Position numbers and translations under genes: made by a program. From positions 1 to 64,000 of the forward strand of contig JAAUQI010000017.1 in NCBI GenBank assembly GCA_012032345.1: DNA of 64,000 nt. Direction: 5' to 3'. The DNA is from Leptolyngbyaceae cyanobacterium RM1_1_2 (GTDB taxonomy: Bacteria; Cyanobacteriota; Cyanobacteriia; Phormidesmidales; Phormidesmidaceae). Shown here in pieces: positions 10,931 to 19,806 of the stretch (positions within the stretch are counted from its first letter, which is position 1; every line of letters begins with the position of its first letter). Under the pieces are notes generated by a model. That model searched no databases and was not told where the DNA came from. It saw only the letters and a program-made list of their open reading frames with translations.

Positions 10931-11365
10931 GAACGATACCATAGTTTTCTTTTGAGGGCCTGCCGTCTCTAGAGAAATAGCAGTACCCATGGAAATTGGT
11001 ATAAATTAATGCTATAAATGCCCGAAAATATACTAGACTACAGGTCAGCCGTTGATTTTTGCTACTGTCTGCTTGCGATCGCTGGCCTGATAACAAATTT
11101 GGGCTATTCAATTAGCCATCAGAATGCGGTTGTACAGTAGTACTGAAGCTTTTGAGATAGACAACTTAGTCTAGGTTGGGGCTGGTTGAGCTTAAATTTT
11201 GGTTATCAAATCAAAACTTGCACGCTACCTAAACAAATTTTGGCTATTCTTCATCAGAACTTTTCAGTTATGAAAGTAGGCACGAATACAATGCTACATA
11301 AGAACAGTTTTCTGCAAAGCTACCCCACTTGATTCTGATGGTATTGCTAAAAATCTAAATTTCAA
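10931..11365. other. 435-bp intergenic region with a diverged direct repeat
   Basis: No gene is supported. Two similar segments occur at 11092-11124 and 11232-11259. Both begin AACAAATTT and share GGCTATTC and CATCAGAA; the first has a 5-base insertion. A possible extended -10 (TGCTATAAAT, 11010-11019) is seen without a clear -35. The region presumably carries the promoter for the TagA-like gene. Confidence 0.45.
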
Positions 11366-12166
11366 ATGACCGCTAGGATAGGTATGGCTAAACGTCTCCC
11401 TGCAATTGATGTTATTAGTTCCCCGGTAACAGCGCTCCCTTTCAATCAGCAAGTTAACCAAATCGTAGCTTGGGCCAAAGAACGAACAAGCAAGTTTGTC
11501 TGTGTGGCGAATGTACACATGCTAATGGAAGCTTACTGGCGAGAAGATTTAGGGATTGTGCTGCGTCAGGCTGATATCGTCACGCCTGACGGTATGCCTT
11601 TGGTCTGGATGATGCGGCTTCTAGGTGCTACAACCCAGGATCGAGTCGCTGGCTTGGATATCTTATCGGGTACTGCAAAGGCTTGTTCTGAAAGCGACGT
11701 CAGCCTATTTTTTGTAGGTTCTGAAGAGCCCGTACTCAATCATATGCGGCATCGCCTGATGCAAGAATTTCCTCATTTGCAAATTGCGGGTATGCAGCCG
11801 CTGCCGTTTCGGCCGCTAACGCCTTTAGAAGACAAGGCGCTGATTGAGCAGATTAACGGTAGCAGTGCTGGCATTGTTTTTGTGTCGCTCGGCTGTCCCA
11901 AACAAGAGTACTGGATGGCTCAGCATCAAGGCAAAGTTTCAGCCGTTATGATTGGGCTAGGCGGTGCTTTTCCAGTCTACGCAGGGTTTCACAAGCGAGC
12001 GCCTCGCTTCATTAGAGAATTGGGACTGGAATGGTTTTATCGACTGGTGCAAGAGCCTAAGCGGCTTTGGCGACGTTACGGCTCTACAATTCCACCTTTT
12101 GTCTGGTTGGCAATGAAGCAGCTTTGGGCGCACCATCGCTCACCCTCGCAAGAACTGCCAGGCTAG
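11366..12166 (+). CDS. WecB/TagA/CpsF family glycosyltransferase (GT26)
   Basis: The 266-residue protein has the family core: FVCVANVHMLMEAY, RQADIVTPDGMPLVWMMRLL, RVAGLDIL, then LFFVGSEEPV, GIVFVSLGCPKQEYWM and AVMIGLGGAFPVYAGFHKRAP, with the terminal GLEWFYRLVQEPKRLWRRY. The Asp in TPDGMP is the proposed catalytic residue in this family. Members transfer ManNAc, ManNAcA, glucose or similar sugars to lipid-linked acceptors at the membrane surface. Start at ATG 11366; another in-frame ATG at 11384 is also plausible. It converges with the Ser/Thr kinase gene downstream. Confidence 0.92.
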   Translation: MTARIGMAKRLPAIDVISSPVTALPFNQQVNQIVAWAKERTSKFVCVANVHMLMEAYWREDLGIVLRQADIVTPDGMPLVWMMRLLGATTQDRVAGLDILSGTAKACSESDVSLFFVGSEEPVLNHMRHRLMQEFPHLQIAGMQPLPFRPLTPLEDKALIEQINGSSAGIVFVSLGCPKQEYWMAQHQGKVSAVMIGLGGAFPVYAGFHKRAPRFIRELGLEWFYRLVQEPKRLWRRYGSTIPPFVWLAMKQLWAHHRSPSQELPG

Positions 12167-12264
12167 CTGAACCTATAGACGGCTGGCGCATTGTTGATAT
12201 GACCTTTCAACCGCTGTGTAGCAACCCTACCTAAATGCGATTTTTTTTACAGGAAATTTTTTTG

Positions 12265-12303
12265 ACAACGCCCTCTTCCCACCAATGACTTAGGACTACT
12301 ATG
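12265..12303 (+). repeat. partial copy of the AGTCCT...AGGACT dispersed repeat
   Basis: ACAACGCCCTCTTCCCACC then ATGACTTAGGACTACTATGA matches the interior and right end of the repeat seen complete at 34093-34139 and, inverted, at 58876-58923. The left end (AGTCCTTTC) is not recognisable, being replaced by a T-rich stretch. Confidence 0.5.
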
Positions 12304-12326
12304 AATTTATAAGTTTGAAAACTAGG

Positions 12327-14087
12327 TTATGGGCGAATAAGATGCTGCTGCGATCGCTGCTGGTTGGCTAAAACCCTGGCTCGACGTAGGGGAGCTTGCA
12401 CTAGATGAGCCGCCAAGGCAAGACCGACTAGAGCGACGATGGCTAAAACTCCGGGCTGCAGCATTCCCACCGTAAGACCTAAACTGATACCGCACCCCAG
12501 CAGGGTAGTCAGTATCGCTACTCGCACGGCAAAGCCGTCCTTAAACTGTCTTTGCACTAGCGCTTCCACAGCCAGACCTAAAGCCAGTCCGCTAATCCAG
12601 CCGCTAACCAAGCCCGCGCCGCAGCCTAAGAGAATCTCAGAAAGACTACCGCCAATTTCTCCAGCCATAAACCAGGCTGACACAAAAGTAATAACGCCTA
12701 CCAAGCCGCCTGCTAAGACACCTGCATTAGCACTGATGGCTGAACCGGTAGCTGCTAATGTCCAGCCTGCTATCTCCAGTCCTGCGGCAGTACCGGCGGC
12801 GGTGCCAAAGGTCGCCAGCGCTAAATCGCCTTTGAGTGCCACATTGTTCAGCACAAACCAGTAAAGCCCTCGATACAAAAACAGGGAAAATAAAAATAGC
12901 AGGCTGAGGGACTGCCAGTAAGCTTGTTTTTGCAGCCCTATAACGGGCGTTGTTTTGACCTGCAGCTCAAGGGAGTAACTCTTGGGCAAAGCATTAGTTG
13001 TCAGTCGTAATGTGCGTTCGTAAAGGCGATCGCTCATCAGTCGCCTGACATCAACCGTAATCTGACAGCGGGTAGCATTGCCGCAGAAAGCAGCAGGATA
13101 AATTGAAATCCAGGGATGCTGGTCTAGCTGAGCCGGATCATGAGGATGCGGAATGATTGTCCACTGACCCTCCAAGGTTGTATCAGGAATAGGGTTGTGA
13201 ACTTCGAGGGTATGGGTCAAGACCTGAGCTGTGCCTGAAGCAGTGAGCTGAATTTTGGTCTCGCTCAGGCGAACTTTGGGTGAATATATGGGACAGGCCG
13301 GGACTGCTTGCAAAGCCGCGACTGCATCAGGGTAGCGCTCCTTTAAGCGAGGCTCCACCATCCGCTCTAGCCAGGTAGTCCAGTGGGGATTAATTTTGGG
13401 GATCAGGTGCTTAAATTTGACCCGATAGCTGATATCAACTAGGTTACCAATGTCGTCAGGCTTGGTGTTGGTCAGCAGGCAAACCAGCGTCATGCCCAAC
13501 CCGTAGAGATCAGATGCCTCCGTTAGCGTGCGGTTGAAAAGCTGTTCAGGCGGCATGAAACCTAAGGTACCCTTGACGACGCTGCTGACCCCAACTTCCC
13601 CATCTCCAATGCGGGCAAAGCCAAAATCAACCAGGTACACATTGAGCTGCTCGTCTACCAGAATGTTGTCTGGCTTGATATCCCGGTGAATAATAGGAGG
13701 AAGGCGTGACTGTAGATAGACTAATATGTCTAGGACAGCGAGCGCAATTTTTTGAACCTCAGCAGGACTAAAGCTGCGGTTGGCTGTCAGCGAGAGCGCC
13801 TGCTTGTATTCCTGCACCATGCAGAAGCCAGAGTCTGCCTGAAAATCATCTAGATAGCGGGGAATGCCGACATGACTGAGCGATCGCAGCACCTCAATTT
13901 CGCGCTGGTAAGTCTCATAGTCAGACCAGGCTGACTGAGTTTTGGCAAACTGAAACTGCTTAATGACAACTTTAGCCTGACTGTGACAGTCTTTGGCTAA
14001 ATAGGTGACTCGCCCACCTGCCCGGTTGCAGCCAAGTTCTTGCTCAACTTGATAACCGTGATCGCTAAAATCCGGATGATCAGTCAT
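12327..14087 (-). CDS. membrane-anchored Ser/Thr protein kinase
   Basis: A 586-residue Hanks-type kinase. The kinase domain spans about residues 12-275, with the ATP lysine in VIKQF (Lys43), catalytic loop HRDIKPDN (134-141), DFG (154-156), activation-segment GTLGFMPPEQLF and SDLYGLGMTLVCLLT. A beta-rich middle (about 275-395) follows, resembling an Ig-like/extracytoplasmic-type domain, and then a C-terminal membrane region. That region has a first helix around 400-425 and several Gly/Ala-rich hydrophobic segments, with a basic end. The Gly/Ala-rich helices resemble a small membrane channel-like bundle, but function is unknown. It is divergent from wza and convergent with the TagA-like gene, and may regulate polymer production; that is inference. 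Confidence 0.88.
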   Translation of the reverse strand: MTDHPDFSDHGYQVEQELGCNRAGGRVTYLAKDCHSQAKVVIKQFQFAKTQSAWSDYETYQREIEVLRSLSHVGIPRYLDDFQADSGFCMVQEYKQALSLTANRSFSPAEVQKIALAVLDILVYLQSRLPPIIHRDIKPDNILVDEQLNVYLVDFGFARIGDGEVGVSSVVKGTLGFMPPEQLFNRTLTEASDLYGLGMTLVCLLTNTKPDDIGNLVDISYRVKFKHLIPKINPHWTTWLERMVEPRLKERYPDAVAALQAVPACPIYSPKVRLSETKIQLTASGTAQVLTHTLEVHNPIPDTTLEGQWTIIPHPHDPAQLDQHPWISIYPAAFCGNATRCQITVDVRRLMSDRLYERTLRLTTNALPKSYSLELQVKTTPVIGLQKQAYWQSLSLLFLFSLFLYRGLYWFVLNNVALKGDLALATFGTAAGTAAGLEIAGWTLAATGSAISANAGVLAGGLVGVITFVSAWFMAGEIGGSLSEILLGCGAGLVSGWISGLALGLAVEALVQRQFKDGFAVRVAILTTLLGCGISLGLTVGMLQPGVLAIVALVGLALAAHLVQAPLRRARVLANQQRSQQHLIRP

Positions 14088-14416
14088 AGACTTCCAAATG
14101 AAATTGGGGAGAAATGCACCGCTGTTACTCTGAGCTTTACACAGGCTAGGAAAAGAATAGCCTGCTCCTAGTTTTCACGCACTAACTTCATAAACCCTTG
14201 ACAATAAAAGTTCAAAATCGGCTTCATGTTTTATCGAGAGTTTATACAGCCCAGCCTTGTAAGAAGTTTTGACAAAACTCCTGAAGTCTTGCCTTGTGCT
14301 ATTAGATGCCTCGGTAGGATTTGAGTAGAGAGAAGTCATAGTGTTTGGCCTTTTAATCCCCTTAATCGCCAAATTGACTTTCATTAGTTGGGCCAAGCCC
14401 TTGTGAGTTTATACCG
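14088..14416. other. 329-bp divergent intergenic region between the kinase and wza
   Basis: It must hold the promoters of both flanking genes. A TTGACA occurs at 14198-14203 without a good -10. An unsupported reverse-strand open frame of 73 codons (14175-14396) has no homology I recognise and is not called. Nothing else is seen. Confidence 0.4.
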
Positions 14417-15862
14417 ATGTCTACGTTTAGCTGTCTTTCCCAATCCTTGATTTCGACTTTGACCAGCCTGACGCTATTGACAATTCCAACAGCATCGGTG
14501 ATGGCAGCTAGCCCTAGCCCTTTACAGGCTTTGGAGGATACAAACGTTGCGCTGATCTCCGAGGCCAGTTATGTACTGGGGGCAGGCGATCGCATTCGGG
14601 TAGATATTTTTCGGGTGCCCCAGTACAGTGGCGAACACGAAATCTTAATTGACGGTTCAGTGACTTTGCCAGTAGCTGGCAAGGTTAATTTTGCCGGACT
14701 GACTCTGGATCAAGCTTCTGAAAGAGTCAGGTCAGCCTACAGCAATATCCTGCGAGAGCCAAGAATTACAGTCGTCCTGATGACTCCGCGCCCTCTGCGG
14801 ATTGGCATTGCCGGAGAGGTTACCGCTCCAGGCTCCTACACAGTAGATCGTACAGGCGCTCAGTTCCCCACTGTTACTAGCCTCCTAGAGACGGCGGGTG
14901 GCGTGACTCAGCTAGCAGATTTGCGGCAGGTACAGGTTTATCGTCCCCGTCCTGCCGGGGGCAATGAGATTATTACTGCCGATTTGTGGCAGTTTATTCA
15001 AAGCGGTGACCTCAGGTATGACATTACGCTACGAGATGGAGACACCGTTTTTGTACCCACAGCCTCAACCCTCAACCTGGCCGAAGCCCTGCAGCTCTCC
15101 TCAGCTAGTTTTGCTGCCAACGAAAGCCGTCCGCTGAATATTGCTATCGTCGGCGAAGTTTTTCGCCCTGGCCCCTATACCGTCACGGGTACGGCTCGTA
15201 CTGGTGAAGCAGGTGTACCGGGCGGCGGCGGCGGCACGTCAATTCCGCCTACTGTTACTCGCGCAATTCAGGTGGCTGGCGGCATTAAGCCCCTGGCAGA
15301 TGTTCGAGAAATTCAGATTCAGCGCCGGACTCGTACAGGCGGGGCACAAACCATTGATGTCAATCTCTGGCAGCTTTTAGGGCAGGGAGATTTAACGCAG
15401 GATGTGGTGCTACAGGAGGGCGACACTGTAATTGTGCCAACGGCTGATGAGATTGACCCTGCGGAGGCGGCTCAATTGGCTTCTGCTAGCTTCTCGCCAG
15501 ATACCGTGCGGGTCAACATCGTTGGTGAAGTTGAGCAACCCGGTATTATTCAGGTACCTCCCAACACGCCGCTCAATCAGGGGCTGCTAGCAGCAGGCGG
15601 TTTTAACAATCGGGCCAGTCAGGGATCTGTAGATTTAGTGCGGCTTAATCCTAATGGCACAGTAGAACGCCGCTCTATAGATATCGACTTTGCTGAGGGC
15701 GGGGCTACAGAAAGGAATCCTACTTTGCGCAATAACGATGTTGTGATTGTGAGTCGATCAACTGCCGCTAACATTGGAGATACGCTTGATACGATCGCTC
15801 GGCCCATTAGCAGTGCCCTATCGCTGCTAACGTTGCCTTTTACGCTACTGCGGTTATTCTAA
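14417..15862 (+). CDS. polysaccharide export protein (Wza/OPX type) with SLBB domains
   Basis: The 481-residue protein begins with a signal peptide (hydrophobic stretch about 10-30, then AASPS). The Poly_export domain follows (about 48-125): YVLGAGDRIRVDIFRVPQYS, ILIDGSVTLPVAGKVNFAGL, ASERVRSAYSNILREPRITV. Then come repeated SLBB-type units starting LRIGIAGEVTAPGSYTV, LNIAIVGEVFRPGPYTV and VRVNIVGEVEQPGIIQV. Each ends in an ...LRDGDTVFVPT-like strand. A hydrophobic C-terminal segment (LSLLTLPFTLLRLF) may insert in the outer membrane. There is no lipobox Cys, usual for cyanobacterial members. It forms the outer-membrane exit channel and pairs with the Wzc-like gene 164 bp downstream. Confidence 0.92.
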   Translation: MSTFSCLSQSLISTLTSLTLLTIPTASVMAASPSPLQALEDTNVALISEASYVLGAGDRIRVDIFRVPQYSGEHEILIDGSVTLPVAGKVNFAGLTLDQASERVRSAYSNILREPRITVVLMTPRPLRIGIAGEVTAPGSYTVDRTGAQFPTVTSLLETAGGVTQLADLRQVQVYRPRPAGGNEIITADLWQFIQSGDLRYDITLRDGDTVFVPTASTLNLAEALQLSSASFAANESRPLNIAIVGEVFRPGPYTVTGTARTGEAGVPGGGGGTSIPPTVTRAIQVAGGIKPLADVREIQIQRRTRTGGAQTIDVNLWQLLGQGDLTQDVVLQEGDTVIVPTADEIDPAEAAQLASASFSPDTVRVNIVGEVEQPGIIQVPPNTPLNQGLLAAGGFNNRASQGSVDLVRLNPNGTVERRSIDIDFAEGGATERNPTLRNNDVVIVSRSTAANIGDTLDTIARPISSALSLLTLPFTLLRLF

Positions 15863-16026
15863 GTCGAAGGATAAACATGACCTAATTCGCTGCTGACTCA
15901 GTTCAATTGAAGGTTGACGCTAGTATTGACATCTGACGCTCATGATTTCTCTACTCGCCCATCAACAGCAACTGAACACTACCTCAGACTTTGAATTTCC
16001 TGTAGGGTTTAGCCAAGGTAGATTCC

Positions 16027-18303
16027 ATGAACGCTGACAACTCCCTCCAGCTAACGCCGCCTCAGTCAACTACCCCAGCGATCGCTTCAGTTGTGGACAG
16101 CGACGAGGGCGGTTTGGATCTCTCTCAAATTGTGGGGGCAATTCGCCGCAAGCTGCTGCTTATAGCAGGTGTGACTACAGTCGTGGCTTCTGCTGCCGTG
16201 CTCAAAGCGCTGACAGATACTCCAGTTTATGAAGCCAGCTTTGAGATTTTAACCAAACCCGTTACCTTAGAAACTCAAATTATTTCGGCTGCAAATCCCG
16301 ATGCATTGAGCAATCAGGAAGATGTCGTCGCTGTCCTCGCTGATGAAGCCAAGCTCAAAATTTTAACCAGCCCTCGGGTAATTGACCCCGTAGTTGAAGA
16401 GATTGAAACTAAATACTCCACAGAAACCAGCTATGGAGAAATTGTCGGCAATCTAACCCTCAAACCTACTTCTACGGACATTTTAGAGGTCTCTTACCAA
16501 AACTCCGACGCTGAAATCGTCAACATTGTGCTGCAAACAGTTTCACAAGCCTATCTAGATTTCAGTCTGCAAGAGCGCCAAAGCGACATTATGCGAGGGA
16601 TTACCTTTGTTGATGAGCAGCTACCTCAGCTGCGATCGCGGGTTGATGCTCTCCAGGCTCAGTTAGAAAGTCTGCGTCAGTCTTACAACCTGATTGATCC
16701 AGAGCTACAGGGTCAGCAGCTCACGCAGCAGGTCGGCACTTTTGCCCAAGAGCGACTCAATATTCAAGTTCAGCTAAAAGAAGCGCAGCTGCTCTATACC
16801 AGCCTGCAGCAGGAACTCAACCAGCAGGGAGAAACAGCAGCTTCATCGCTGCTGAAACAAGAGCCTCGCTATCAAGATCTGCTCAATCAGCTCCTTGCTA
16901 TTGATACCAAGCTGGCAGAGGAGTCTATTCTCTTTTTAGATGGCAGCCCTGAAGTGCAGTACTTAAGGGAGCAGCGGCAAAACCTGGCTCCTCTACTAGC
17001 CCAAGAAGGGCAGCGGGTTGAGCGGCAGGTTTCCAGCAATATTCGAGAGCTTGAGAGTCGAGATCAGGCGCTGGGACAGGCTGTTGAGCAGCTTAACCAG
17101 AGGATCAAAGAGCTTTCTTCAGTGGCCAGACGCTATAGCGATATTCAGCGGGAACTTCAGATTGCAACCGACAACCTCAACCAGTTCATGTCTAGGCGAG
17201 AAGCTCTGCGCATTGATGTGGCTCAGCGGCAAACCCCCTGGGAGCTGCTGACTCAGCCTGGCAAACCGAGAGCTTCGGCGGCAAGTGTCAAGCGCAATCT
17301 GATGCTGGGGACTGTCCTGGGTCTACTGCTTGGCATTGGGGCGGCGCTGATTGTCGATCGCCTCAGCAGCATTATCTATACGCCTAAAGATCTCAAGTCG
17401 GTAAGCAAGCTACCGCTGCTGGGCGTGATTCCCTTCAACGAGTATTTGGAAAAATACGGGCCAGCCGCTAGCGTGGCAACTCGTCTGAGGCAGGCAGGCT
17501 ACATTTTTGACATTACTAACGATGAAGACGAGCTACAAACTCAGGCATCGATGCCTTTTATAGAAGCTTTTCGGTCGCTGTATGCAAGTTTGCGCCTGCT
17601 CAATCCGGATCGGCCCCTACGCTCGGTTACAACCAGTTCTGCCACTCCTAATGCTGGTAAAACCACGGTCAGCATTCATCTAGGGCAGGCAGCTGCCGCT
17701 ATGGGCCAGCGAGTGCTAATCGTCGATGCAGACTTACGCCGTCCCAGCCTGCACAAGCAGATTGGTTTAAGAAACAACAAAGGATTAACCGATCTGATTT
17801 CCTCATCTGACCTTGAGATCGATGACGTGATTCAGCAGGTACCGCTAGATGAAAACCTATATGTAGTTACAGCGGGTACGTTGCCGCCTGATCCAACTAA
17901 GGTACTGTCTTCTCAGAGAATGCAGCGATTTATGCAGGAAGTAGACTCAAAGTTTGACTTTGTCATCTATGACATGCCACCGCTGGTAGGCTTTGCAGAT
18001 GCCTATCTAGTCGGTGCCCACACAGGAGGATTTTTGATGATTGTGGGCTTAGGCAAGGTGAAGCGTTTTGTGGTCGAGCAAGCTGTGGACGAACTGAAAG
18101 TCTCGGGTATTCCCATCTTGGGCATGGTTGCTAATGGCGCTCAGGAAAACTCAATTACAACCTACAGCTACTACCAGTACTACAATCAAAGCGGTCAGGT
18201 TCAGCCCCAAAACAACGGAGCTGACGCAGAAGCAAAGGCAAAGGGTGGAATCATTAACTCAATCAGGGATCTTTCGATCGTGAAATCTCTGACTAAGCGC
18301 TAG
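16027..18303 (+). CDS. Wzc-type polysaccharide chain-length regulator and BY-kinase
   Basis: A 758-residue inner-membrane protein. The N-terminal Wzz domain (about 28-130) begins after a short cytoplasmic tail, with a first membrane helix near LLLIAGVTTVVASAAVL. A long coiled-coil periplasmic part (about 175-400) follows, and a second helix (LMLGTVLGLLLGIGAALIV). The cytoplasmic CpsD-like kinase domain has Walker A SATPNAGKTT (538-547), Walker A' VLIVDADLRRP (about 564-574) and FVIYDMPPL. The C-terminus has a tyrosine cluster, YSYYQYY (about 714-720), typical of autophosphorylation tails. Walker A carries N-A where E-G or similar is usual. With Wza it controls length and export of the polymer. 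Confidence 0.93.
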   Translation: MNADNSLQLTPPQSTTPAIASVVDSDEGGLDLSQIVGAIRRKLLLIAGVTTVVASAAVLKALTDTPVYEASFEILTKPVTLETQIISAANPDALSNQEDVVAVLADEAKLKILTSPRVIDPVVEEIETKYSTETSYGEIVGNLTLKPTSTDILEVSYQNSDAEIVNIVLQTVSQAYLDFSLQERQSDIMRGITFVDEQLPQLRSRVDALQAQLESLRQSYNLIDPELQGQQLTQQVGTFAQERLNIQVQLKEAQLLYTSLQQELNQQGETAASSLLKQEPRYQDLLNQLLAIDTKLAEESILFLDGSPEVQYLREQRQNLAPLLAQEGQRVERQVSSNIRELESRDQALGQAVEQLNQRIKELSSVARRYSDIQRELQIATDNLNQFMSRREALRIDVAQRQTPWELLTQPGKPRASAASVKRNLMLGTVLGLLLGIGAALIVDRLSSIIYTPKDLKSVSKLPLLGVIPFNEYLEKYGPAASVATRLRQAGYIFDITNDEDELQTQASMPFIEAFRSLYASLRLLNPDRPLRSVTTSSATPNAGKTTVSIHLGQAAAAMGQRVLIVDADLRRPSLHKQIGLRNNKGLTDLISSSDLEIDDVIQQVPLDENLYVVTAGTLPPDPTKVLSSQRMQRFMQEVDSKFDFVIYDMPPLVGFADAYLVGAHTGGFLMIVGLGKVKRFVVEQAVDELKVSGIPILGMVANGAQENSITTYSYYQYYNQSGQVQPQNNGADAEAKAKGGIINSIRDLSIVKSLTKR

Positions 18304-18331
18304 CCCTTTCTAGTCCATTGAGAAGATTAGT

Positions 18332-18364
18332 TTAAGAGGATATTTTGAAAGTCTTCTCTCAGGT
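18332..18364 (+). repeat. 33-bp repeat matching the end of the 9438-9637 element
   Basis: TTAAGAGGATATTTTGAAAG and the following TCTTCTCTCAGGT match the reverse complement of 9605-9637 at 30 of 33 positions. Just downstream lies the motif TTTCGACTCCGCTCAA (about 18404) and its rough inverse near 18450-18465; CGACTCCGCTCA also occurs at 63850. This looks like a solo end or decayed copy of a dispersed element. Confidence 0.6.
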
Positions 18365-18555
18365 AAGTAGCTGGGCCTAATTAAAGGTCAAACCGGTCGC
18401 TGATTTCGACTCCGCTCAATCAGATAGATTGCTCTCCTAGCCGGAAGTCGAGGGTTGAGCGCAGTCGTAAGCCTGACGGCTGGCTGTGCCTACGCGATGC
18501 GTCTGTGCCAGGAGAAAACCCGTTTGTAAGATTATTGTGCTTGCCTCATCTATTG

Positions 18556-19659
18556 CTAGAGACGTTTGGTCAGTGCCTCTATGAGCTGTTCCTGCTGCTC
18601 AGGAGAGCCTGCCAGGAGAACTGAGATTTGTCCCTTCAAGATAGGCCCCCAATTGACTAAAATCACGCCAGCGCCAGTTTCAGGATTGAATTCTAAGTCG
18701 CCTAAGTCAATTTCTTTAAGAGATCGGTAGCGAGTCTTAAAATTCTTATGCATCCAGTGGGTGATGCCCAGCTTATGGGCAATGCCCGTTGGGTAGGAGG
18801 CCCCGTTGAAGCGGGGGTTGCACTCAATCGCTACAAACTCTACCGTATCTTCGTCTGCAACAACAGCCACATCAAAAGCAAAGATGCCCTTCATCCCTTT
18901 TTGCACCATCCACTCGGCCATTGAATCAACCGATTCCCAAGGCGCATAGCTGGCAGGATGGCGATTGCCCTGATGGGTGAAGCCGTCTAAAATTTGCTCT
19001 GTGGCGGCCAAACGCTCTGCTCCGTTGGCAGTAGCCTGATATTGCAGATTTAAGAAGCTAGGGGCTATAACCTCTGCTTGAACCTGAAGCGGTATATCGG
19101 CTGCGATCGCCTCTAAAGCGCTCATCAAAGCCTGCTGGTCTTCGCATCGAACAATACCGACACCATCAACGGAAACAGCGGGTTTGAGATAGCAAGGACT
19201 GGGAAACGGGGTTTCTGGTCGAATCTCAGATTTGTTGGAAAAGCACAGCGTTTGAGGAACTTTGACGTTGAGCTGATGGGCCAGCGTCATGAAATTGTTT
19301 TTGGAATTCATGAATTTGACCACGCTAGCCCAATCTTTGTCTAGACGCTCAAACCAGCCTTGGCGGGCCTGATGAATCTCTACCGTATCGCCAAAGTAAA
19401 AGACCGAGCGGGTATATTCGTCGTGCTTTTCGAGGTAGTCTAGCGAGTCGTCCCAAATCACTGTTTCGGTATGGTCTAGGCCAATACGGCGGTAGTGATC
19501 TCGAATAAACGGCCATTCAGAGGTCAGCTCTGGATGCAGCTGAATGATATCTTCAAGGCCAGTCATCCCTAGAACCCGACCACAATAAAGATAATTGCCT
19601 GTCACCGCTTCATGGGTACAGGTCATAATGTTGTGGTTATAAATTGTTTTTTGAGACAC
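18556..19659 (-). CDS. ATP-grasp ligase of unknown substrate
   Basis: The 367-residue cytoplasmic protein has an ATP-grasp core: PCYLKPAVSVDGVGIVRCED (about 150-170) for the adenine and phosphate-binding loops, IPLQVQAEVIAPSFLNLQY for the second lysine-equivalent strand, and FVAIECNPRFNGASYPTG (about 277-294) with the E-x-N metal-binding motif. The N-terminal part has YNHNIMTCTHEAVTGN and no clear homolog that I know. Such enzymes couple carboxylates to amines, thiols or alcohols. It lies downstream of, but opposite to, the wza/wzc genes and divergent from the esterase gene, so a role in the polymer locus is possible but unproven. Confidence 0.8.
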   Translation of the reverse strand: MSQKTIYNHNIMTCTHEAVTGNYLYCGRVLGMTGLEDIIQLHPELTSEWPFIRDHYRRIGLDHTETVIWDDSLDYLEKHDEYTRSVFYFGDTVEIHQARQGWFERLDKDWASVVKFMNSKNNFMTLAHQLNVKVPQTLCFSNKSEIRPETPFPSPCYLKPAVSVDGVGIVRCEDQQALMSALEAIAADIPLQVQAEVIAPSFLNLQYQATANGAERLAATEQILDGFTHQGNRHPASYAPWESVDSMAEWMVQKGMKGIFAFDVAVVADEDTVEFVAIECNPRFNGASYPTGIAHKLGITHWMHKNFKTRYRSLKEIDLGDLEFNPETGAGVILVNWGPILKGQISVLLAGSPEQQEQLIEALTKRL

Positions 19660-19806
19660 TTTTTCTGATGAAGAGAGTACAGTGCGCGTGCTGTTTTAAG
19701 TTTTGCGGAATCTAAGCGTTCAACTGTATTTTTAGATACTTTTTAACATCACTTTCAGCATTGGCGATCGCGGCTCTAGAATTCTCTCAGCTTGCTCAAG
19801 GGTTTT

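Noticed and set aside
12439-12864. 141-codon open frame antisense to the Ser/Thr kinase
   Set aside because: It is the reverse complement of the Gly/Ala-rich membrane part of the kinase; composition explains the open frame.
14175-14396. 73-codon reverse open frame in the kinase-wza gap
   Set aside because: No recognisable motif, no ribosome-binding site, and it covers the expected promoter region of wza.
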